Source: an uncultured Gammaproteobacteria bacterium (GTDB taxonomy: Bacteria; Pseudomonadota; Gammaproteobacteria; Arenicellales; JAANXG01). From it: a stretch of 64,000 bases of DNA. The stretch is taken from NCBI GenBank assembly GCA_947258495.1, contig CAMYIN010000097.1, forward strand, positions 1 to 64,000, read 5' to 3'. This document shows positions 1 to 10,320 of the stretch, piece after piece; position 1 is the stretch's first letter; each line of letters opens with the position of its first letter. The position numbers and the translations under genes are program-made. The notes under the pieces are model-generated. The model saw only the letters and a list, made by a program, of their open reading frames with translations, had not been told where the DNA came from and did not search any database.

Positions 1-179
1 TTCCGCGCTTGGATCCGCGCGTGAGCATTTAACTTTAGCGAACCGCCGTGGTACGGACCCGTATGCCCGGTGGTGTCGGAGGGGCGGCGTCGCGAGGCGT
101 CCCCCTATCCGGATTCAATTCGAAGGACGAGCGCGCACGCACGCTGCCCGAGCCCGCGTGTTGGCGGTAACATTGCCGC

Positions 180-1085
180 ATGCAAGACCAGCAAAAAGCG
201 TATCTTTATGCCTTCGCAACGGTGTTCTTCTGGTCAACGGTGGCCTCCGCGTTCAAGCTCTCGTTGCGATTCCTGGATCCGGTGCAGTTGTTGTTTGTTG
301 CAAATCTGGTCTCGGTAACGGTGTTGTTGCTCGTCCTTATCGTCCAGAACAAAACCTACCTGCTGCTGGCCGTGTCCAGGCGCGAGCTGGCGCGTTCCGC
401 GGTTCTGGGAATTTTGAATCCTTTTTTGTACTACCTGGTGTTGTTCAAGGCCTACGACTTGCTGCCGGCCCAAGAGGCGCAGCCGCTCAATTACACCTGG
501 GCAATAGCGCTTACGCTTCTGTCGGTACCGTTACTGAAACAACGTGTTACCAGGCAGGAACTGCTCGCCATATGCATAAGCTACTTCGGGGTATTGATCA
601 TCGCCACGCGCGGCGATCCGTTGGCGCTCCGTTTCGACAGCGCACTCGGTGTGACACTCGCACTGAGCAGCACCGTGATCTGGGCGGTCTACTGGATTTA
701 CAATACCAAGGACCGAAGGGACCCGGTGGTAAGCCTTTTCTTGAATTTTCTGCTCGGGTTGCCTTTCGTCACTGTTGCAGTGTTCGCGTTGTCCGATTTC
801 GCGGTTGGCGGCGTCGCCGGTTTGCTTGGTGCCGCGTATGTGGGAATATTCGAGATGGGATTGGCGTTCGTGTTTTGGCTCAACGCCTTACGCTTGACGA
901 AATCGACGGCGCAGATTGCAAACCTGATTTTTTTCTCGCCGTTCCTGTCCCTGATCTTCATCCATTTTCTGGTAGGTGAAGAAATACGTGTGTCGACGAT
1001 TTTGGGCCTGATATTTATAGTTGCGGGGAACGTGTTGCAGCGTCTGGGAAAGAACACCGCGCCCCCGCAGGCGGTCGCCGACTGA
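180..1085 (+). CDS. EamA/DMT-superfamily transporter
   Basis: 301 aa ORF with about ten hydrophobic segments and DMT-type architecture. Confidence 0.85.
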   Translation: MQDQQKAYLYAFATVFFWSTVASAFKLSLRFLDPVQLLFVANLVSVTVLLLVLIVQNKTYLLLAVSRRELARSAVLGILNPFLYYLVLFKAYDLLPAQEAQPLNYTWAIALTLLSVPLLKQRVTRQELLAICISYFGVLIIATRGDPLALRFDSALGVTLALSSTVIWAVYWIYNTKDRRDPVVSLFLNFLLGLPFVTVAVFALSDFAVGGVAGLLGAAYVGIFEMGLAFVFWLNALRLTKSTAQIANLIFFSPFLSLIFIHFLVGEEIRVSTILGLIFIVAGNVLQRLGKNTAPPQAVAD

Positions 1086-1119
1086 GTAACAGAACGATGT
1101 TTGCATTGGGCGACGACTG

Positions 1120-1977
1120 GTGAAATTCACACTAGACGAATTCAGGCGTTGGGAGAACAAGCGCATCACGCTGCTGGGAATGTCCGGGGTCGGCAAAACG
1201 CACCTTTCCAATATTCTGCGTCGGCACGACTGGTTTCATTACTCGGGCGACTACCGTATCGGCACCCGGTATCTCGATGAGCCGATCCTGGACAACATCA
1301 AGCAACACGCTATGCAGATACCCTTCCTGCGTAACCTGTTGAGGTCTGATTCAATCTATATCTGCCACAATATCTCCGTCGACAACCTGGATGCGGTGTT
1401 GAGTTTCATCGGTAAGCCGGGGAATCCGCACGAAGGCGGATTGCCGATCGCTGAGTTCTCGCGGCGGCAGGAACTTTATCGTCGCGGGGAGATTGCGGCG
1501 ATGCAGGACGTTCCCGACTTCGTTCGTAAGGCGCGCGATATCTACGGATATCAGCACTTTGTCAACGACGTAGGCGGCAGTCTGTGTGAATTGGAGGCGC
1601 CCGAAGTGATCGACGTGCTGGTCGCGCACACCGTGGTTCTGTACATACAGGTATCGGAAGCGGACGCGCCCAAGTTGATAAAACGCGCCGAGGAGGACCC
1701 CAAGCCGTTGTACTACCGGCCGTCGTTCCTGGAAGGCGAGCTTACGTCCTACCTGCGGGAACGCGGGTTGACGGAAATTGCGGAGATCGATCCCGACGAT
1801 TTTACGCGCTGGGTATTTCCGCGCCTATTCAGAGCCAGAGTCCCTCGCTATGAGGCCATAGCGGTACCGCATGGGTATACTGTGACCTCCTCGGAGATCT
1901 CGGAGGTACGCGATGACGACGACTTGGTGTCGCTTCTAGAACTGGCAATCACCCGTGGCGGGCAACCGTCTGCATAG
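1120..1977 (+). CDS. P-loop ATPase/kinase-like protein of unknown function
   Basis: 285 aa ORF, GTG start, Walker A GMSGVGKT near N-terminus. Confidence 0.75.
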   Translation: MKFTLDEFRRWENKRITLLGMSGVGKTHLSNILRRHDWFHYSGDYRIGTRYLDEPILDNIKQHAMQIPFLRNLLRSDSIYICHNISVDNLDAVLSFIGKPGNPHEGGLPIAEFSRRQELYRRGEIAAMQDVPDFVRKARDIYGYQHFVNDVGGSLCELEAPEVIDVLVAHTVVLYIQVSEADAPKLIKRAEEDPKPLYYRPSFLEGELTSYLRERGLTEIAEIDPDDFTRWVFPRLFRARVPRYEAIAVPHGYTVTSSEISEVRDDDDLVSLLELAITRGGQPSA

Positions 1978-2013
1978 CGGCTTCATTACATCCATTTCGC
2001 GGGGTAGGCGGTC

Positions 2014-2523
2014 ATGAAAATTAAACAAGGCTGGCGCGGTCGATATTTCGAGGACTTCGAGGTCGGCGATGTTTATCAGCACCCACTCGGCAGAACCGTG
2101 ACCACCACCGATAACATCTGGTTCACCCTGTTGACGCAGAATACGGCGCCCATTCATTTCGATCACCACTATTCGAAACAAACCGAATTCGGACAACCGC
2201 TGGTGGATTCGACCTTCACCCTGGCCCTGGTCACCGGACAAAGCGTCACCGACGTCTCGCAGAACGTGTTCGCCAACCTGGGCTGGGACGAGGTCAAGCT
2301 GCCGAATCCGGTATTCGAGGGCGACACCGTCTATTCGCAGTCGGAGGTGCTGAGCCTGCGCGAGTCGAAGTCGCGGCCCAACGTAGGCATCGTCGTGGTC
2401 AAGACCACCGGTTTCAACCAGGACGGCACAGAGGTGATTAGCTTCAAACGCACGCTGATGGTGTACAAACGGGATTTTGCACCCAGTTTTCCGCGCAGGC
2501 GGCCGGAATTGACTACTCCATGA
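2014..2523 (+). CDS. MaoC family dehydratase
   Basis: 169 aa hot-dog-fold MaoC-like sequence (GRYFEDFEVGDVYQHPLGRTVT...); stop overlaps next start (ATGA). Confidence 0.88.
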   Translation: MKIKQGWRGRYFEDFEVGDVYQHPLGRTVTTTDNIWFTLLTQNTAPIHFDHHYSKQTEFGQPLVDSTFTLALVTGQSVTDVSQNVFANLGWDEVKLPNPVFEGDTVYSQSEVLSLRESKSRPNVGIVVVKTTGFNQDGTEVISFKRTLMVYKRDFAPSFPRRRPELTTP

Positions 2524-3932
2524 CGGGAACGCCGCCCGAGTGCCTGCGCGAGCTCGCGGAATTCCTTGCGGGGCTGTCGTACCGGAATCTGCCCAAGGCA
2601 ACCGTGGACCGTACGGAAGAACTGTTTCTCGACTGGAGCGCTTCCGCGTTGGCGGGGAGAGGCGCGAAACCGGTGCGCGCGCTGGAGCGGTTCGCGCAGG
2701 CTATGGGTCCGTCACAGGGACCCTGCGAGATCCTGGTCTCCCGGCAGCGCACCTCGCCGGTGTTTGCGGCGCTGGTGAACGCCGCGAGCTCCCACGTGGT
2801 GGAGCAGGACGACGTCCACAACGGTTCGGTGCTGCACCCGGGCACCGTGGTGTTTCCGGCGGTGGTCGCGGTGGCGCAATCCATAGGCGCGTCGGGCTCG
2901 GGACTGATCACCGCCGCGACCGCCGGCTACGAGGCCGGAATTCGTATCGGCGAGTTTCTCGGGCGCAGCCATTACCGCGTGTTTCACACCACCGGCACCG
3001 CCGGCACGCTGGCCGCCGCCGCCGGCGTCGGCCGCCTGTTGGGGCTCGACGCGGTGACGCTGCTGCACGCGCTGGGCAACGCCGGGACCCAGGCCGCCGG
3101 GCTGTGGGAGTTCCTGCGCGAAGGCGCGGATTCCAAGCAGCTCCACACGGCCAAGGCGGCGGCGGACGGCCTGCTGTCGGCGTATCTCGCAGGGGAGGGG
3201 TTCACCGGCGCCCACGGCGTCCTCACCGGCGACCGGGGCATGGCCGCCGGGATGTCTACGGACGCGGACCCCGCGAAATTGAACGACCGGCTGGGGCGGC
3301 GCTGGGCCTTGACCGAGACCTCCTTCAAGTATCACGCCTCCTGTCGGCATACGCATCCGTGCGCGGACGCACTGTTGACAGTAATGCAGACGCACCGCTT
3401 GCGACACGGCGACGTGGCCCGGGTGCGGGCCTGCGTGCATCAGGCCGCGATCGACGTTCTGGGTCCGGTGAACGATCCGCAGACCCTGCATCAAGCCAAG
3501 TTCTGCATGGGTTTCGTGCTCGCACTCATTGCGATACGCGGCCACGCCGACGTCGACGACTTTGAGGAGAAGACGCTGCGCGATCCCGTTATTCGCGAGT
3601 GGCTGGGCCGCGTGACGATGGTGCATGACGAAGAAGTGGAAACGGCGTACCCGCAGCGCTGGCTGGGCAAGGTGCAGGTCGAGACGATGCAGGGCGTCGT
3701 CCACGAGGCGCTCGTAACTGCGCCCAAGGGCGATCCGGGGAATCCGCTGTCCCGCGACGAGCTGGAGTCCAAAGCCATGCGCCTGGCCGCATTCGGCGGC
3801 GCCGCCACCGAGGACGAAATGCGGGGCGTCATCACGCTCGCCTGGAACCTGCGTCACGCGCCGGAGGTGCGCGGGATCCTTCCCGGGCGGTCCGAGTCCG
3901 GAGTCAATGTCGCCGCCGGGGCCGCGCCGTGA
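2520..3932 (+). CDS. MmgE/PrpD family protein
   Basis: 470 aa, PrpD-like motifs (HVVEQDDVHNGSVLHPGTVVFPA, FKYHASCRHTHP). Confidence 0.9.
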   Translation: MTGTPPECLRELAEFLAGLSYRNLPKATVDRTEELFLDWSASALAGRGAKPVRALERFAQAMGPSQGPCEILVSRQRTSPVFAALVNAASSHVVEQDDVHNGSVLHPGTVVFPAVVAVAQSIGASGSGLITAATAGYEAGIRIGEFLGRSHYRVFHTTGTAGTLAAAAGVGRLLGLDAVTLLHALGNAGTQAAGLWEFLREGADSKQLHTAKAAADGLLSAYLAGEGFTGAHGVLTGDRGMAAGMSTDADPAKLNDRLGRRWALTETSFKYHASCRHTHPCADALLTVMQTHRLRHGDVARVRACVHQAAIDVLGPVNDPQTLHQAKFCMGFVLALIAIRGHADVDDFEEKTLRDPVIREWLGRVTMVHDEEVETAYPQRWLGKVQVETMQGVVHEALVTAPKGDPGNPLSRDELESKAMRLAAFGGAATEDEMRGVITLAWNLRHAPEVRGILPGRSESGVNVAAGAAP

Positions 3933-5086
3933 CGGCGCCAAGCAACTACCACGAGCTGCGCGATCCGGTGCGCGATTTGTGCCGCCGCTATCCGGACGCC
4001 TACTGGCGGCGCATAGACCGAAATCGAGAGTACCCGGAGGAGTTCGTGCAAGCGCTCACGGAGGCCGGTTGGCTGGCGGCGCTCATACCCGAAGAGTACG
4101 GCGGCTCGGGGCTCGGCATCGCCGAGGCCTCGGTGATACTCGAGGAGATCAACCGCTGCGGCGGCAACGCGGCGGCCTGCCACGCTCAGATGTACACCAT
4201 GGGCACCATCCTGCGGCACGGATCGTCGCAACAGAAGCAGCAGTATCTGCCGCGGATCGCCGGCGGTGCGCTGCGCCTGCAGGCGTTCGGCGTCACCGAG
4301 CCCGGCGCGGGCACCGACACCACGCGCATCCGCACCACCGCCGTACGCCACGGCGATCGCTACCGCATCAACGGCCAGAAGGTGTGGACGTCGCGGGTGC
4401 AGCATTCGGACATGATGCTGCTGCTGGCGCGCACCACGCCCCGGGAGCGGGTGGCGAAGAAGACCGAGGGTCTGTCCATGTTTCTGCTGGACCTCAGGGA
4501 GTCCTCGGGCGGCGCGCTCACGGTCACGCCTATCGACACCATGATCAATCACGAGACCAACGAGCTGTTTTTCGACGACTACGCGGTGCCCGCGGAGAAC
4601 CTCATCGGCGAGGAAGGCCGGGGTTTTCGTTATCTGCTCGACGGGCTAAACGCGGAACGCATCCTCATTGCCGCGGAATGCGTCGGCGACGCCGACTGGT
4701 TCATCGAACGCGCCACCGCCTACGCACGGGAGCGCCGGGTGTTCGACCGGCCCATAGGGCAGAACCAGGGCATCCAGTTCCCGTTGGCGCGGGCCTACGC
4801 CAATGCGCGCGCCGCGGACCTGATGCGCTACCGCGCCGCGGAACTGTTCGACCGCGGGGAACCCTGCGGGGCCGAGGCCAACATGGCGAAATTGTTGGCC
4901 GCGGACGCCTCCTGGGAGGCGGCCAACGCGGCGCTGCAGACCCACGGCGGTTACGGCTTCGCCAGCGAATACGACGTCGAACGCAAATTCCGGGAAACGC
5001 GGCTGTTCCAGGTGGCGCCGATCTCCACCAATCTCATCCTTTCCTACCTCGCGGAGCACGTGCTCGGTCTCCCGCGATCGTTTTGA
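3929..5086 (+). CDS. acyl-CoA dehydrogenase family protein
   Basis: 385 aa ACAD fold (EEYGGSGLG, GVTEPGAGTDTT, INGQKVWTS, THGGYGFASEYDVERKFRETRLFQ); GTG start overlaps upstream TGA. Confidence 0.9.
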   Translation: MTAPSNYHELRDPVRDLCRRYPDAYWRRIDRNREYPEEFVQALTEAGWLAALIPEEYGGSGLGIAEASVILEEINRCGGNAAACHAQMYTMGTILRHGSSQQKQQYLPRIAGGALRLQAFGVTEPGAGTDTTRIRTTAVRHGDRYRINGQKVWTSRVQHSDMMLLLARTTPRERVAKKTEGLSMFLLDLRESSGGALTVTPIDTMINHETNELFFDDYAVPAENLIGEEGRGFRYLLDGLNAERILIAAECVGDADWFIERATAYARERRVFDRPIGQNQGIQFPLARAYANARAADLMRYRAAELFDRGEPCGAEANMAKLLAADASWEAANAALQTHGGYGFASEYDVERKFRETRLFQVAPISTNLILSYLAEHVLGLPRSF

Positions 5087-5088
5087 GT

Positions 5089-6267
5089 GTGCTGCCCCTT
5101 GACGGTATTCGAGTCGTGTCCGTGGAACAGGCGGTGGCGGCGCCGTTCGCCACCCGCCAGCTGGCCGATCTCGGCGCCACCGTGGTGAAGATCGAGCGCC
5201 CCGGGGACGGCGACTTCGCGCGCCATTACGATCGAACGGTCAAGGGCATGTCGAGCCATTTCGTGTGGCTGAACCGTTCCAAGAAGAGTCTCACCCTGGA
5301 CATCAAGCACCACGCCGCCGCCGCGGTGCTCGAGCGCCTGCTGGCGCAGGCGGACGTACTGGTAGAGAACCTTGCGCCCGGTGCCGCGGATCGGGCCGGC
5401 CTCGCGACCGACGTGCTTCTGCGGCGCTTCCCACGACTCATACAGTGCCGCATCTCCGGTTACGGTGCGGGTGGGCCTCTCGCCGGCAAGAAGGCCTACG
5501 ACCTGTTGGTGCAATGCGAGAGCGGTCTGGTGTCGACCACGGGCACGGAAGAGTCGATGGCGAAGGTGGGCGTATCCATCGCCGATATCGCCGCCGGTAT
5601 GTACGCCTACAGCGGCATACTGACGGCGCTGTATGAGCGAGAGAGAACGGGACGCGGAACGGTGCTGGAGGTGTCGATGTTCGATTGCCTGGGCGAGTGG
5701 ATGGGGTATCCGGCCTACTATACCGCCTACGGCGGCGTCGCCCCGGCGCGCACCGGCTTGCGCCACGCCACCATCGCCCCGTACGGTCCCTACCGCACCC
5801 GAGACGACCGCCTCGTCATGCTGGGGATACAAAACGAGCGCGAGTGGGCCGCGTTCTGCAGCGACGTCCTGGAGCGGCCGGAGCTCGCCGGCGACGAACG
5901 CTTCGCGAGCAACGCACAGCGCGTCGCCCACCGCGGCGATTTGGAGGCATCTATCGACCGCGTGTTCGGCGCGCTCTCCAGCGAGGAGGTGCTGCGCCGA
6001 CTCGACGCCGCAAACATAGCCAATTCCCGCATCAACTCCGTGCAGGAGTTCTGGGACCACGCGCAACTGCAGGGCCGCGATCGCTGGCGCACCATCGGGT
6101 CCCCCGCGGGCCCGCTGCGGGCGCTGCTGCCGCCGGTGCTGATGCGGGGCTGCGACGTCCACATGGGGCCGGTTCCGGCGCTGGGGGAGCACAACCGCGA
6201 GGTGCTGCTCGCGATCGGCTACAGCGAGGCGGAAATCCGCGACCTGGAGGCGGAAGGGGCGCTTTGA
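5089..6267 (+). CDS. CaiB/BaiF CoA-transferase family protein
   Basis: C-terminal part of the supplied 3907..6267 ORF: PLDGIRVVSVEQAVAAPFATRQLADLGATVVKIERP...; GTG start just after the acyl-CoA dehydrogenase stop. Confidence 0.88.
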   Translation: MLPLDGIRVVSVEQAVAAPFATRQLADLGATVVKIERPGDGDFARHYDRTVKGMSSHFVWLNRSKKSLTLDIKHHAAAAVLERLLAQADVLVENLAPGAADRAGLATDVLLRRFPRLIQCRISGYGAGGPLAGKKAYDLLVQCESGLVSTTGTEESMAKVGVSIADIAAGMYAYSGILTALYERERTGRGTVLEVSMFDCLGEWMGYPAYYTAYGGVAPARTGLRHATIAPYGPYRTRDDRLVMLGIQNEREWAAFCSDVLERPELAGDERFASNAQRVAHRGDLEASIDRVFGALSSEEVLRRLDAANIANSRINSVQEFWDHAQLQGRDRWRTIGSPAGPLRALLPPVLMRGCDVHMGPVPALGEHNREVLLAIGYSEAEIRDLEAEGAL

Positions 6268-6312
6268 AAAAGGCGTGGACCTGCGTCGCGCGACGGCCCC
6301 TGTTGCTGGGCG

Positions 6313-7260
6313 CTATTTCGGCGTCGGCCGCTTTCTCTTGAACACCGCCACCGCGCGTCGGTTGCGCTGCATGCCTTCCTCGGTCTGGTTGGTGGCGATG
6401 GGGCGCAGTTCCCCGTAGCCGATGGTCGTTATACGGGCTGCGTCGATGCCGTAATCGCGCACCAGCTTGTGTTTCACCGCCTCGGCCCGGCGCTCGGACA
6501 GGGCCTGGTTGTATTCCTCCGTGTGGCGCCAGTCGGCGTGGCCCTCGATGGTGAACGTGATCTGCGGATTCTGCCGCAGTATGCGGCCGATGCGATCGAA
6601 CTGCGGCTGGTAGACGGATCGTACGAAGTGCTTGTCGGTGTCGAATTCCACCAACAGCTCCACTGTCTCCAGTACTTCCTCGTCCGCTCGCACCGATTCG
6701 GGTTGCGGTTGCGGGGCCGGCTCGGCGGGCGCCGCGGTTTTCCGCAGTTCGCCGAAGTGGTAGTTCAAGCCGAAGCTCACCATGACGTCGTGGTGGGAGA
6801 AATAGCCGACGTCGTACATGTACTGCGCCCACAGGCGGGCCTCCAGTCTGTCGGAGACAAAGCGGGAGAGGCCTGCCCCGATCTGCACCTGGTCGGTGTC
6901 CTCATCCTTGACATCGTCTATTTGGAAGTGGCTGACGCCCGCGCTCAGGAACGGCCGCCAGCCGTCACCGAAAAAGCGAAAACCGTTGAGGCTGTAGGCC
7001 TTGGCAGACATGTCCGATTTTAGATCGGTCACCGCGCTGAACTCGAGCGCCCAGTCTGGATTGAACTGGTAGCCGGCGCCGAGTCCGAAATAATAGGTGT
7101 CGTGCAGCTTTTGTTGTGGTGTGAAATCGTCGCGGTTGTGATCGAGATCGATGTACGACAGCTGGGGACCGAGATACCAGTGACCCGGTCCCGCCGCGGA
7201 TGCGGAGACAGGGAAGGCGATGCAAGCGCAAAGCAGTAGCAAGACTAGGCGGTGGTTCAC
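6313..7260 (-). CDS. OmpA family outer membrane protein
   Basis: 315 aa, signal peptide, beta-barrel N-terminus, C-terminal OmpA domain (FTIEGHADWRHTEEYNQALSERRAEAVKHKLV). Confidence 0.88.
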   Translation of the reverse strand: MNHRLVLLLLCACIAFPVSASAAGPGHWYLGPQLSYIDLDHNRDDFTPQQKLHDTYYFGLGAGYQFNPDWALEFSAVTDLKSDMSAKAYSLNGFRFFGDGWRPFLSAGVSHFQIDDVKDEDTDQVQIGAGLSRFVSDRLEARLWAQYMYDVGYFSHHDVMVSFGLNYHFGELRKTAAPAEPAPQPQPESVRADEEVLETVELLVEFDTDKHFVRSVYQPQFDRIGRILRQNPQITFTIEGHADWRHTEEYNQALSERRAEAVKHKLVRDYGIDAARITTIGYGELRPIATNQTEEGMQRNRRAVAVFKRKRPTPK

Positions 7261-7452
7261 GGGTCACTCCCTATTGTCGTATGCGTTCGGCAGGACAGTA
7301 GTCTGGTATCGCCCGCGGGAGCCGCGTCCTTGGACGGGGCTCGTGGCGGCGAGGCGGGGAGATTGTGCACGGCGCCGGGGCCGCTGTCCAGAACGTGCCG
7401 CGTCCGCTGGAACCCCGCCGTGTTGGTATCTGCCGATAGCCCGCGTCCCGCT

Positions 7453-8973
7453 CTAGTGTTCGCCCCCCGCCTTGAAGTGAAACACCGCCCCGTCCTTGAT
7501 GCCGGACGGCCAGCGCGCCGTCACGGTCTTCAGGCGGGTATAAAAACGCACTCCCTCGGGCCCATGCATATATTGATCGCCGAACAGGGAACGCTTCCAG
7601 CCGCCGAAGCTGTGATACGCCACCGGCACGGGTATCGGCACGTTGACGCCGATCATGCCGATCTTTGCCGAGGTGGTGAAATCACGCGCGCAGTCGCCGT
7701 CCCGGGTGAAGATGGCGGCACCGTTGCCGTATTCGTGCTCGTTCACCAGACGCAGCGCCTGTTCATAGTTGTCGGCGCGCACGATGCCAAGCACCGGCCC
7801 GAATATTTCCTCCTGGTAGATGCGCATCGCCGGTTTCACGTGATCGAACAGGCATCCCCCCAGAAAGGCGCCGCTCTCGTGACCCGCCACCACGGTATCC
7901 CTGCCGTCGACGACCGGGACCGCGCCTTCTTCCACTCCCAGGTCGATGTAGGCGCGGACCTTGTCCAGGTGTTGCGGCGTTACCAGCGGGCCCATCTCCG
8001 CCGAGGTGTCGGTGTAAGGGCCGATTTTCAGCTGCTTCACCCGCGGCGCCAGACGCTCGATGAGTTGGTCGGCGGTGTCGTCACCCACGGCGACCAGCAC
8101 CGAGATCGCCATGCACCGTTCTCCCGCGGAGCCGTAGGCGGAACCCATGGCCGCGTCGACCGCCTGGTCCAGGTCCGCGTCGGGCATGACCACCATGTGG
8201 TTCTTCGCGCCGCACAACGCCTGCACGCGTTTGCCGTGGGCGCACCCGGTGGCGTAGATGTATTCCCCGACCGCGGTGGAGCCGACGAAACTGACCGCGG
8301 CGACGCGCGGATCCGTAAGCAGCGTATCGACCGCCTCCTTGTCTCCGATGACGACATTGAGCACGCCGTCCGGCAGCCCCGCCTGCTGCATCAGTTCCGC
8401 CAGGCGCAGCGAGCAGGACGGTACCTTCTCCGAGGGTTTCAGCACGAAGGTGTTTCCGCACGCGATCGCCACCGGGAACATCCACATCGGCACCATGGCG
8501 GGAAAATTGAAGGGCGTGATGCCGGCGCACACGCCCACCGGCTGGCGCACGGAGTAAGTGTCCACGCCGTTGGCGACCGCCGCGCTGTATTCGCCCTTGA
8601 GCAACTGCGGTATGCCGCATGCGAATTCCACGACCTCGAGACCGCGGGTCACCGAGCCTTTGGCGTCGACCAGGGTCTTGCCGTGTTCGCTGGATACGAT
8701 TTCCGCCAGTTCCTCGACGTGTCGCCGGATCAGGTCGCGGTACGCGAACAGGACCTGCGCCCGTTGCGCGGGTGGCGTACGGGACCAATCGGAAAGCGCG
8801 GCGTCGGCCGCGGTGATGGCCTTCCTGACCTCGTCGGCGCTGGCCAAGGGCGCCCGCTTGCTAACCCCTCCCGTGGCCGGATCGAAGATATCGCCAAACC
8901 GGCCGCTCTCCGAAGCGACCTTGTTACCGTCGATAAAATGGTGGAGCGCAAAGGGGTGGAGCTTGGATGTCAT
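7453..8973 (-). CDS. mmsA: CoA-acylating methylmalonate-semialdehyde dehydrogenase
   Basis: Aldehyde dehydrogenase with MmsA-like features (FVGSTAVGEYIYATGCAHGKRVQALCGAKNH, GERCMAISV); start trimmed to MTSKLHPFALHHFIDG. Confidence 0.88.
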   Translation of the reverse strand: MTSKLHPFALHHFIDGNKVASESGRFGDIFDPATGGVSKRAPLASADEVRKAITAADAALSDWSRTPPAQRAQVLFAYRDLIRRHVEELAEIVSSEHGKTLVDAKGSVTRGLEVVEFACGIPQLLKGEYSAAVANGVDTYSVRQPVGVCAGITPFNFPAMVPMWMFPVAIACGNTFVLKPSEKVPSCSLRLAELMQQAGLPDGVLNVVIGDKEAVDTLLTDPRVAAVSFVGSTAVGEYIYATGCAHGKRVQALCGAKNHMVVMPDADLDQAVDAAMGSAYGSAGERCMAISVLVAVGDDTADQLIERLAPRVKQLKIGPYTDTSAEMGPLVTPQHLDKVRAYIDLGVEEGAVPVVDGRDTVVAGHESGAFLGGCLFDHVKPAMRIYQEEIFGPVLGIVRADNYEQALRLVNEHEYGNGAAIFTRDGDCARDFTTSAKIGMIGVNVPIPVPVAYHSFGGWKRSLFGDQYMHGPEGVRFYTRLKTVTARWPSGIKDGAVFHFKAGGEH

Positions 8974-9073
8974 GAACGCCTCCGGGGCTTGCCGCCGTTG
9001 CTCGGCCCGACCATTGTAGACGAGATCAACGGCGTCGTCGCCGTATCTCGACAACCCGCCTGCGCAGCCCGTC

Positions 9074-10195
9074 TCAGGTCCGCCGCAGTATCTCCAGCGG
9101 ATCCCGGAACTCGTGACCGTGCGCCTCGGCAACCTCTTCGCAGGTCACCTTTCCGTGGATCACGTTCAAGCCGTCGCGCAGGTGCGGATCCTCGGTCAGG
9201 GCCTTCCTGTATCCCTTGTCGGCGAGGGTGATGACGTGCGGTAGCGTGACGTTGTTGAGTGCGAAAGTGGATGTCCTGGGCACGCCCCCCGGCATGTTGG
9301 ATACGCAGTAATGGACCACGCCGTCGACCACGTAGGTGGGATCGGCGTGGGTGGTGGGGCGGGAGGTCTCGAAACAGCCGCCCTGATCGATAGACACATC
9401 CACCACTACCGCGCCGGGTTTCATCTGCCTCACGGTCTCTGCGCTGACCAGCTTCGGCGTGGTCGCGCCGGGAACCAGGACCCCACCGATGACCAGCTCC
9501 GCCATGAGCACGTGTCGCTCCACGGAGTCGCGCGTCGCGAACACGGTGTTGGTCGAACGGCCGAATTGCCGCCAGTGCGCCTTCAGCACGTCGGGATTGC
9601 GGTCCAGAACCCAAACGTCCGCGCCCATGCCCACGGCGATATGCGCCGCGTGCGTCCCCACCACTCCGCCGCCGAGGACGACGACCTTGGCGGGATCGAC
9701 GCCGGGAACCCCGCCCAGCAACATGCCCAGCCCGCCGTGCGGATGCTCGAGGCAGTACGCCCCCGCCTGTATCGCCATGCGTCCCGCGACCTCCGACATG
9801 GGCGCCAGTAACGGCAGCCCCCCGCGGGGGTCGGTGACGGTCTCGTAGGCGATGCAGACCGCGCCGCTGTTCAACAGGTCTCGCGTCTGGTCCGGGTCCG
9901 GCGCGAGGTGCAGGTAGGTAAAAAGTACCTGATCCTGCCGCAGCATCCCCCGTTCCCGCGCCTGGGGCTCCTTGACCTTTACGATCAATTCGGCCTGGGC
10001 GTAGATCTCGTCGGGCGAGCGGGAAACGCGGGCGCCGACGGCCTCGTACTCGGCGTCGGTCACGCCGATGCCTTCACCGGCGTCGTGCTCAACGAGGACT
10101 TGATGGCCGTGATGCACCGCCTCGCGCACGCCGGCGGGGGCGAGTCCGACCCGATACTCGTGGTCTTTTATTTCCTTGGGAACGCCGATTAACAC
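9074..10195 (-). CDS. ald: alanine dehydrogenase
   Basis: 373 aa, MLIGVPKEIKDHEYRVGLAPAGVREAV, central Rossmann VVVLGGGVVGTHAA. Confidence 0.92.
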   Translation of the reverse strand: MLIGVPKEIKDHEYRVGLAPAGVREAVHHGHQVLVEHDAGEGIGVTDAEYEAVGARVSRSPDEIYAQAELIVKVKEPQARERGMLRQDQVLFTYLHLAPDPDQTRDLLNSGAVCIAYETVTDPRGGLPLLAPMSEVAGRMAIQAGAYCLEHPHGGLGMLLGGVPGVDPAKVVVLGGGVVGTHAAHIAVGMGADVWVLDRNPDVLKAHWRQFGRSTNTVFATRDSVERHVLMAELVIGGVLVPGATTPKLVSAETVRQMKPGAVVVDVSIDQGGCFETSRPTTHADPTYVVDGVVHYCVSNMPGGVPRTSTFALNNVTLPHVITLADKGYRKALTEDPHLRDGLNVIHGKVTCEEVAEAHGHEFRDPLEILRRT

Positions 10196-10320
10196 AGTCT
10201 ACCTCCGGGATCTCCGCTTTGGGGTTGATACGTTGCCGACGCCGGCCGGGTTTTTCCGCCGCGACCGAGCATTTCTCCAATCGGACATAGGCTTCGCGGC
10301 GGTAAGCACCGGGTCGGCGC

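Noticed and set aside
2712-3941. 409-aa minus-strand ORF over the MmgE/PrpD gene
   Set aside because: Antisense shadow, GC-driven open frame.
3907-5088. N-terminal ~394 codons of the supplied 786-aa ORF 3907..6267
   Set aside because: Out-of-frame reading of the acyl-CoA dehydrogenase gene (Arg/His/Gly-rich nonsense); only the CaiB part from about 5089 is real. Not a fusion protein.
7252-9231. 659-aa plus-strand ORF over mmsA
   Set aside because: Antisense to a well-supported aldehyde dehydrogenase; His/Arg/Gly-rich translation without family features.
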